Shown here: positions 58,201 through 64,000 of the stretch, piece after piece
How positions within the stretch are numbered: position 1 is the first letter of the stretch
How the letters are laid out: every line of letters starts with the position of its first letter
NCBI GenBank assembly: GCA_902778895.1
Contig: CACYZF010000001.1
Span: forward strand, 228,005 to 292,004
Direction of reading: 5' to 3'
Origin: an uncultured bacterium
Lineage (GTDB): Bacteria > Verrucomicrobiota > Lentisphaeria > Victivallales > UBA1829
DNA: 64,000 bases
Translations under genes and position numbers: made by a program
The notes under the pieces: generated by a model
The model's input: only the letters and a program-made list of their open reading frames with translations
Databases searched by the model: none
What the model was told of the DNA's origin: nothing

Positions 58201-59363
58201 ATCTGAAGACCGAGCGCGACAAGGCGATTTCCGCCGAAAAGGCAAAGAGCTTCTTCTTCAGCTGCGTCAGCCACGACATCCGTACGCCGCTGAACTCCAT
58301 CATCGGCTTCTCCGAACTGCTCCAGCAGGGCGGGCTCCCGCCGGAAAAGGCCACGGAATACCTCGGCAACATCATCTTCAGCGGCAACACGCTGATGCAG
58401 CTCATCAACGACGTGCTGGACTTCGCCTCGCTCGATGCCGGCAAGCTCAAGCTCTACCCCGCCATGTGCGATTTCCGCCGCCTCGCCGAAAACGTCCTCA
58501 CCATCGTCGGCGACGCCGCGCGAAACAAGTCCCTGTATCTGAAGCTCGACGTACCCGACGAGATTCCGTGGGTGAAGGTCGACGCCCAGCGCGTCAGCCA
58601 AATCCTCTTCAACCTCATCGGAAATGCCGTCAAGTTCACCGAAAAAGGCGGCGTCACGCTGCATCTCCGGTTCACGCCGGACGCCGACGGGAAACAGACC
58701 GGACTGCTCGCATTCACCGTGCAGGACACCGGCATCGGCATCGACAGGAGCCACTTCTCCGAACTCATGCAGCCCTTCGTGCGCATCCGCACGAAGAATC
58801 AGGTCGGCGGCACCGGGCTCGGACTCTCCATCTGCAACCTCATGGCCGCGAAAATGGGCGGCAAGGTCCGGATCGACAGCGAACCCGGCGTCGGCAGTTC
58901 GTTCACGGTCGAAATACCGAACGTCGAGTACCAGATCGAAGCGCCCGCCGAAGTTGAACGGCAGGGCGGGACGCACGCGCTGCCCGCGGACATGGATATT
59001 TCCCTGCTTCTGGTCGACGACAACGAGCTGAATCTGAAGGTGCTGGAGGCGCTCTGCCGGAAGCTCGGCGTGAAGAATATCGGCTCTGCCACGTCCGGCA
59101 GGGACGCGCTGACGATGATGAACGACACCAGATTCGACGCCGTGCTGACCGACGTGTGGATGCCGAACATGAGCGGACCGGAGCTCGCCACGGAGATACG
59201 CCGCAACCCGATGTGGCGCGACCTCCCGGTCTACGCCCTGACCGCCGACGTGGAGATGTGCAAGCGCGAGGACCCCGCGCCGTTCACCGGCATCCTGCTG
59301 AAGCCCCTCCGCACGGAAAACATCGCCGATCTCCTGCTGAAGATCAACTCCGCGAAGAAGTGA
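55254..59363 (+). CDS. Soluble hybrid sensor histidine kinase with several PAS/GAF domains
   Basis: The 1369-residue protein has no membrane segment, so it senses a cytoplasmic signal. Order: two PAS-like domains (to about 265), a GAF-like region (about 275-425), a PAS domain (about 428-545), a GAF-like domain (550-705), a PAS-like domain (710-805), another GAF (810-975), then the kinase. The phospho-accepting His1007 lies in FFSCVSHDIRTPLNS; the ATPase has NAVKFTEKG, DTGIGI and GTGLGLS. A C-terminal receiver domain has VDDNELNLKV, phospho-acceptor Asp1300 in LTDVWMP and the Lys in LLKPL. No output regulator is encoded next to it. It has its own promoter. Confidence 0.93.
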   Translation: MDGKHTKNGQIRLASGAFDTVYRHLSDGVIVRGRDGVILYGNPVAEKAFGRNSGELAGLSLDDLIPADAVKSGDGVCRAVLPEYELVFHICAESSGAWYESVMQSAVLPDGTEAGILFFSVKPAQPDNSDWSAPGNEENLLRTFSNSIPLGLYVLEAENDFRFLRANRRFAQIFRVDQMRVRGKKAADFLPAPVAGQWRGFSEKTVQEPEKTQSFRLAMLDDKGFPQFVHLVENLYVAPSGRRLILGTVEDITAEAFFHKYEAANAEILKKTQNETDMNKVLSIITEIIFREFDSCRMVWMNRDMEERTEFVREDMKGKLPDLTPELREKFIGFMRPILQEKHACAIPEIAHVPELAEIPEKCPGYPPCQLAFEIFNQRQYIGTMLIQFMNRMPFPTYNLEPRLMLVDTFAAILYRIREQQNLADSNRLLEQIIDTLPMSFFVKDAGNDFRYSMCNRKFCRMIGRTRDEVVGRTDYDIMPKVIADKLTAEHASAINAKELIHADVEEVVPGVGWHVFEKWLLPFRTDTGARMLVGILHDVTEERKLHGVEKFKMNILSYFNENPDTREFCDYLAGQLLDTLHCDRVLMLPQKSSDGFRLTNEWTRSGVERIGKHDPNCPILKQCRDRRKEPVIAFENAEELYANLPDVGCHAKSAMIARVTINGRFWGGLAVHYVNFRTHFSPADLQMVQAAASLLSMAVDRCNALREIQQRERENQLLVDNTIIPVAMFDGSGRLLRCNKPYQESIATLEREVKPQLLQSIMNGLRTSSIQRKINGKLWQIDAHGVTDDSNRLSYIFMFAVDITESDRRIRRQEAINSCMTSILSEAADDLSAVREVIRIVSNYFAADGGSFLHFQKTGPEILATWGFEDSDQSFLRNMPKRRDYNNTDSEWMTVLEEHEITVENDLQNMPIADSRMANFIRAIKMGTRCSFRLMHRDQVWGVVALYFKDPWRSFSQTDYEMLGNFQHTANMLLLKYELTQNLKTERDKAISAEKAKSFFFSCVSHDIRTPLNSIIGFSELLQQGGLPPEKATEYLGNIIFSGNTLMQLINDVLDFASLDAGKLKLYPAMCDFRRLAENVLTIVGDAARNKSLYLKLDVPDEIPWVKVDAQRVSQILFNLIGNAVKFTEKGGVTLHLRFTPDADGKQTGLLAFTVQDTGIGIDRSHFSELMQPFVRIRTKNQVGGTGLGLSICNLMAAKMGGKVRIDSEPGVGSSFTVEIPNVEYQIEAPAEVERQGGTHALPADMDISLLLVDDNELNLKVLEALCRKLGVKNIGSATSGRDALTMMNDTRFDAVLTDVWMPNMSGPELATEIRRNPMWRDLPVYALTADVEMCKREDPAPFTGILLKPLRTENIADLLLKINSAKK

Positions 59364-59393
59364 CCTCGCGGCACACTCAGTGCGCCTTGCCGC

Positions 59394-60074
59394 TCATTCG
59401 AGCGTTTCCTCGAAGACGGGCGGGAATGCGCCAAGCGTTCTGCCGGGGAACCGGAACGGACGGAACTTGCAGACTACGTCGCCGCAGTCTTTCGTTTTGT
59501 TCCAGTCGACGAACGTGAGCACGATCTTCTCCCGGATGCTGTGCTCCTTCTTCACCGACCGGAGATGATCCGCGATCTCCCGGCACTTGTCCGGCTCCGA
59601 GGTCTCCATCCACACATGGATCACGCCCCAGCGTTCCCAGATCAGGCAGCGTTTTTCCGGCCCGGCGACGCCCGCCGGGGTGCGCGTGCTGTTGTACTCC
59701 GGGTATTGCGTGACGACGGACGCCATGAGCGTCCCCCAGGTCTCCCTGTCGCAGACGCCGCCGAGGTTGAGCCTGCCCCACTGGAACGCCCGCCAGGAGG
59801 AGAACATGATCCCGGTCACGATGACGAGGATGAGGATCTCGATGACGACGGGATTTTTAATGCATTGTTTCAGAAGGAAACGCGCCAGACGGTAGATCGC
59901 GAGGATCGCGAAGAACACGGACAGGCTGAGGAGCGCGGTGTTCGGCGAAAGCAGCGTGACGAGCAGGGCCGGCATCGTCGCCGCGACCAGGACAAGCGCG
60001 AGGCCCGCCAGCGCGTTTTGCTGCCACGTCGGCAGGCCGTCAAAATACCGTTTCCATTTTCCCTTGTTCGCCAT
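59394..60074 (-). CDS. Membrane protein of unknown function
   Basis: The 226-residue protein has three predicted membrane helices in its first half (about 20-40, 47-67 and 75-93) and a soluble C-terminal half with several cysteines (GGVCDRETWG, EKRCLIWERWG, DKCREIAD, KDCGDVVCKF). No family recognised. It has a promoter at 60129-60156 whose upstream half is nearly identical to that of the gene at 62410. It converges with the kinase gene, 30 bases between stops. Confidence 0.58.
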   Translation of the reverse strand: MANKGKWKRYFDGLPTWQQNALAGLALVLVAATMPALLVTLLSPNTALLSLSVFFAILAIYRLARFLLKQCIKNPVVIEILILVIVTGIMFSSWRAFQWGRLNLGGVCDRETWGTLMASVVTQYPEYNSTRTPAGVAGPEKRCLIWERWGVIHVWMETSEPDKCREIADHLRSVKKEHSIREKIVLTFVDWNKTKDCGDVVCKFRPFRFPGRTLGAFPPVFEETLE

Positions 60075-60128
60075 GTTCGCCGGTCCGTTCCTTCCGGGCT
60101 CGAGCCCTGTTGAAAAATCCGCTGCAAT

Positions 60129-60156
60129 AATGTACCATCTTTTCCGCGAAATGCAA
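60129..60156 (-). promoter_or_regulatory. Promoter of the membrane protein at 60074
   Basis: On the minus strand TTGCAT (60156-60151), 16 bases, TACATT (60134-60129). The stretch CCGCTTGCATTTCGCG is shared exactly with the promoter at 62446-62473. Confidence 0.62.
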
Positions 60157-60168
60157 GCGGAAGACCGG

Positions 60169-61320
60169 TTATTCGGCCGCGGCGGACAGGGTGATGCTCT
60201 GGGCGGAATACTGCGTGCCGTCCCCGGAGATGAAGTAGAACGTCAGGACCGCGGTCTTCTCGCCCTCCGGGAGCGTCAGGAACACGGTATCGGGGGAATC
60301 GTGTTGTTTTTCCTCGTCCCCGTCGGAAATGTAATAGATATTTCCGGTAGCGAGATCCTGTCTCTTTTTGAAATGGTAGATGGCCTTGTCGAGGGAAAGC
60401 TCGCCTTTGTCGGACACGGCGAGAAGCCAGAACTTGTCTTTCATATCCTTGTGCTGTTCCCGGAATGCACAGTCCATCCTGAATCTTATTCCCGTTTTAT
60501 CCCCGTCATTCTTCTCGATTTCGGGTTTCAGGTCGAGATAATCGACCTTTCTGATGTCTTTCGCGGTCTTATAATCGCTGAACAGTCCGGTCGCGAACAC
60601 AAAGGCCGGGGCCATCTCCGCCATCGGAAGCGGCTTCGCGAGGCTGCCGTCTTCCACGTCGATCGAAATCCTCGCATTGAAATAGGACGCGATCAGCCTG
60701 AACGCGCGGCCCGGCAAATAGTTGAACGTAAAATCGAACGGCGTTTCGATCGCTTTGCCCCCGGTCCAGGATGACGGACGCTGGCTGGTGCGGGCACGCG
60801 TGTAGGTCGAGGAAATGGTGTTCATCAAAGCGAGTTTCGAGTTCGGGAGCGGCTGGATCGACAGCCGGATCTTTCCCCGCAATTCCGTCGCGTCGGAATC
60901 GTCCCACGCTTTTTTTTCTCCGGTTTTGATCCGGTTTCCCTCGCGAACCAGGGACGCCGGTTTCTCCGCCCGCGGATAGGCGTTTTTCGATTCCATTTCG
61001 ATCATGTCTTTGCCTGCCGGAACACTGCACAGGATCACGTTCGGTTTCGCGGCGACGGCTTCCGGCTCATAGTTCAGGTATGCCGCCAGCACTTCTTTCG
61101 AGAGTTGATCCTTGTGCAATCCCTCGGCCAGTGTTTCCAGTCTTCGCCGCTCTTTTGCCGTCAGCTTCAGGTCCGCAGTTTCGGGGGCCAGAAACTTCTG
61201 GCGAAGCGATCTGTCGGTTTCGTCGATGGGGGTGTTGTCCTGTGCCTGTGCCCCGGAGGGCAAATCAAGCGCGCTGCAGGACAATGCCGCGATCAGGATC
61301 AGGATAGAACGGCGTTTCAT
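60169..61320 (-). CDS. Exported protein of unknown function
   Basis: The 383-residue protein has a clear signal peptide (cleavage near AQAQ, residue 26) and no recognised domain. It is rich in Lys, Asp and Leu and predicted to contain mostly beta structure in its C-terminal two thirds. It starts one base after the stop of the preceding membrane-anchored protein, so the two are co-translated and may act together in the periplasm. Confidence 0.6.
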   Translation of the reverse strand: MKRRSILILIAALSCSALDLPSGAQAQDNTPIDETDRSLRQKFLAPETADLKLTAKERRRLETLAEGLHKDQLSKEVLAAYLNYEPEAVAAKPNVILCSVPAGKDMIEMESKNAYPRAEKPASLVREGNRIKTGEKKAWDDSDATELRGKIRLSIQPLPNSKLALMNTISSTYTRARTSQRPSSWTGGKAIETPFDFTFNYLPGRAFRLIASYFNARISIDVEDGSLAKPLPMAEMAPAFVFATGLFSDYKTAKDIRKVDYLDLKPEIEKNDGDKTGIRFRMDCAFREQHKDMKDKFWLLAVSDKGELSLDKAIYHFKKRQDLATGNIYYISDGDEEKQHDSPDTVFLTLPEGEKTAVLTFYFISGDGTQYSAQSITLSAAAE

Positions 61321-61321
61321 G

Positions 61322-62410
61322 TTATTCCTCCCCGGTGAGTTTGTCGGTCGTAATCCACCCGGGGCTCCGAAGCTTCGTATTTCCGGGCCTTATGTTGAAG
61401 CGGATCCAGAATGCCGTTTTCGCGCCGGAAACGCTCTTTTCGTCCCCGTCCGGGATGATCCGGACCGGGTGGAAGACGGCTTTGCCGAAATAATCTCCGC
61501 AATGCAGGTAAACGAAGGTGTTCGGAAACGGTGTCTCCGGCATCCACGGCTGATACGTGCGTCTGACCATCGGGATCACGATCTCTTTCCGATACCCGGT
61601 TTCGGGTGCGAAGGAGTACCTGCGGCACCAGAATGTAACACGCTGGGCTTCGAGGGGGTCGACCCACTTGGTCACCTGAGGGAGAGGTTCGTCGATTGGA
61701 ACGAAACCGTCGTCCGGGTCGTCGGAGTGAAACCGGAGGACGAATTGCGCCGGGCAGGGGAGCCCGCGGTATGTGTCGGCCTTGCCGCCGTAAATGATGT
61801 TCCCGTTTTCGTCGCGGCCGAAATCGAACTCAATATACGGGGGTTCCGTGCGCGGAGCGTCGGGCGGCAGTTTCTTGGTTCCGGTCTTCCCGAAGTCGCC
61901 CGCCGGGATCGCGGAAAGGTCCAGGACTGTTCCGATCCCGTCCGCAATGCTGCAGTCAAGATTTCCCGTATGCTCCCACATGTCATTGGGCAGCAGGGGC
62001 CACGGTTTCATCCTGACTTCGATGCCGTGCAGGACGAGCTCTTTTCCGTCCGTGTTCTCGAGGGAAAAACTCAGGGTTTCCGTTTTTGGGAATTTCAGCT
62101 GGAGCTCCGAACAGAATCTTTTCCGGACATGGAATGTCGGTCCGACCTTTTGGATTTCACCTCCCGTGCCGCCGCCGATGAAGGGGAATAAGGAATCCTT
62201 CGGGCGGGAATACGAGACCAGCATCTCCACCGTGCCATGGATGGGTTCGCCGTTCCCGTCCATTACGATGGTCCCCTCAATGTCGAATCCGTATTGGTTC
62301 AGCCGGACGTATCTCCAGACGCAGCACAGGACGAACGCCAGACACAGGATCGCCGGCACGAGGAGGATCCAGCACTTTCTCAGGATACTTTTTGAGCGAC
62401 GGTCTTTCAT
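61322..62410 (-). CDS. Membrane-anchored exported protein of unknown function
   Basis: The 362-residue protein has one N-terminal transmembrane helix (about 12-32) after a short Arg/Lys-rich stretch and a large extracytoplasmic domain. The part FDIEGTIVMDGNGEPIHGTVEMLV looks like a carboxypeptidase-regulatory-like or Ig-like beta domain. Nothing else is recognised. The promoter at 62446-62473 has a perfect TATAAT -10. It forms a two-gene unit with the exported protein downstream. Confidence 0.6.
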   Translation of the reverse strand: MKDRRSKSILRKCWILLVPAILCLAFVLCCVWRYVRLNQYGFDIEGTIVMDGNGEPIHGTVEMLVSYSRPKDSLFPFIGGGTGGEIQKVGPTFHVRKRFCSELQLKFPKTETLSFSLENTDGKELVLHGIEVRMKPWPLLPNDMWEHTGNLDCSIADGIGTVLDLSAIPAGDFGKTGTKKLPPDAPRTEPPYIEFDFGRDENGNIIYGGKADTYRGLPCPAQFVLRFHSDDPDDGFVPIDEPLPQVTKWVDPLEAQRVTFWCRRYSFAPETGYRKEIVIPMVRRTYQPWMPETPFPNTFVYLHCGDYFGKAVFHPVRIIPDGDEKSVSGAKTAFWIRFNIRPGNTKLRSPGWITTDKLTGEE

Positions 62411-62445
62411 CGTATTACACTCCGGGGGGGGGATATTCGGAGATT

Positions 62446-62473
62446 ATTATATCATACTTTTCGCGAAATGCAA
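62446..62473 (-). promoter_or_regulatory. Promoter of the two-gene unit 62410-60169
   Basis: On the minus strand TTGCAT (62473-62468), 16 bases, TATAAT (62451-62446), 35 bases before the ATG. Confidence 0.75.
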
Positions 62474-62518
62474 GCGGAAAAACAGGCTTATCCTGCAATC
62501 CGGGCACAGAAAAGAAAA

Positions 62519-62550
62519 GGCCGGACACCGTTTTGAGGCGGTGTCCGGCC
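62519..62550 (-). terminator. Intrinsic terminator after the CE1-like esterase
   Basis: On the minus strand GGCCGGACACCG pairs perfectly with CGGTGTCCGGCC (12 bp) around an 8-base loop, followed by TTTTCTTTTC. It lies about 50 bases after the esterase stop. Confidence 0.93.
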
Positions 62551-62597
62551 GGGAATCAGTGACTGATTCAATCAGTCGAAGGACTCACGCGATTCGA

Positions 62598-64000
<1,403 letters not shown>

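Noticed and set aside
55206..58976. Antisense open frame of 1256 codons opposite the sensor kinase
   Set aside because: The product is rich in Asp, Val, Arg and His with no domain, which is typical of the shadow frame opposite a GC-rich gene. The plus strand encodes a kinase with all motifs and good start signals.

Overview
The window looks like the chromosome of a GC-rich, diderm, polysaccharide-degrading bacterium. I favour the PVC superphylum, most likely a gut or sediment Lentisphaerota/Victivallales-like organism, with moderate confidence. Reasons are the many lipobox lipoproteins, a WaaP/Kdo-kinase-like LPS enzyme, signal peptidase and DsbD, a large set of secreted plant-polysaccharide hydrolases (GH16, GH26, GH51, CE7-like, CE1-like, DUF2264), a Rho factor with an Asn/Gln-rich insert, and sigma70-type promoters (TTGAnN, 16-17 bp, TATAnT) before most transcription units. 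No rRNA, tRNA or CRISPR array was seen.

Layout. 1-1880: 3' end of mfd and a macrodomain protein. 1920-5473 (minus): SpoU methyltransferase, TPR membrane protein and guaA, with an unusual double-hairpin repeat at two gene ends. 5729-13532: exported or membrane proteins of unknown function, including two lipoproteins built from QIG-x-x-N repeats and a 1284-residue lipoprotein. 14390-16110: an AT-rich ATPase plus PD-(D/E)xK nuclease pair that looks like an acquired defence module and abuts a truncated dsbD. 16300-26631 (minus): housekeeping operons (dsbD, rmuC, lepB, yfcE, miaB, proB, DUF1846). 27195-31939 (plus): coaE, rho, GH16 and an acetyltransferase. 32126-33873 (minus): glnB-amtB behind a textbook sigma54 promoter. 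34163-37503: AT-rich type II restriction-modification island (C5 methyltransferase, DUF4928 nuclease, Vsr, Ymh-family protein). 37580-39784: a complete Phe-leader-peptide attenuator controlling a DAHP synthase-prephenate dehydratase fusion. 39933-41101: two tiny ORFs, one interrupted by an IS5-family element. 41124-47730: GT-C membrane glycosyltransferase, LPS-kinase-like protein, a Y-polymerase/YolD/Ogt DNA-damage operon, DUF3795 and Nudix proteins. 47757-54943 (minus): GH26, CE7-like, GH51 and DUF2264, a hemicellulose/pectin-degrading group. 55254-59363: a large soluble hybrid histidine kinase. 59394-64000: unknown exported proteins, then a CE1-like esterase whose 5' end is fused out of frame to the C-terminus of a rhamnosidase-like hydrolase.

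The strongest unusual signals are: (1) the attenuator plus bifunctional first/penultimate-step enzyme for phenylalanine, which joins translation-coupled and probably allosteric control in one locus; (2) a double-hairpin repeat family lying exactly at the stop codons of trmH, guaA and amtB, always in the same polarity; and (3) the two-gene ATPase/nuclease island. Promoter, terminator and repeat positions were read by eye; families were recognised from motifs and not searched.
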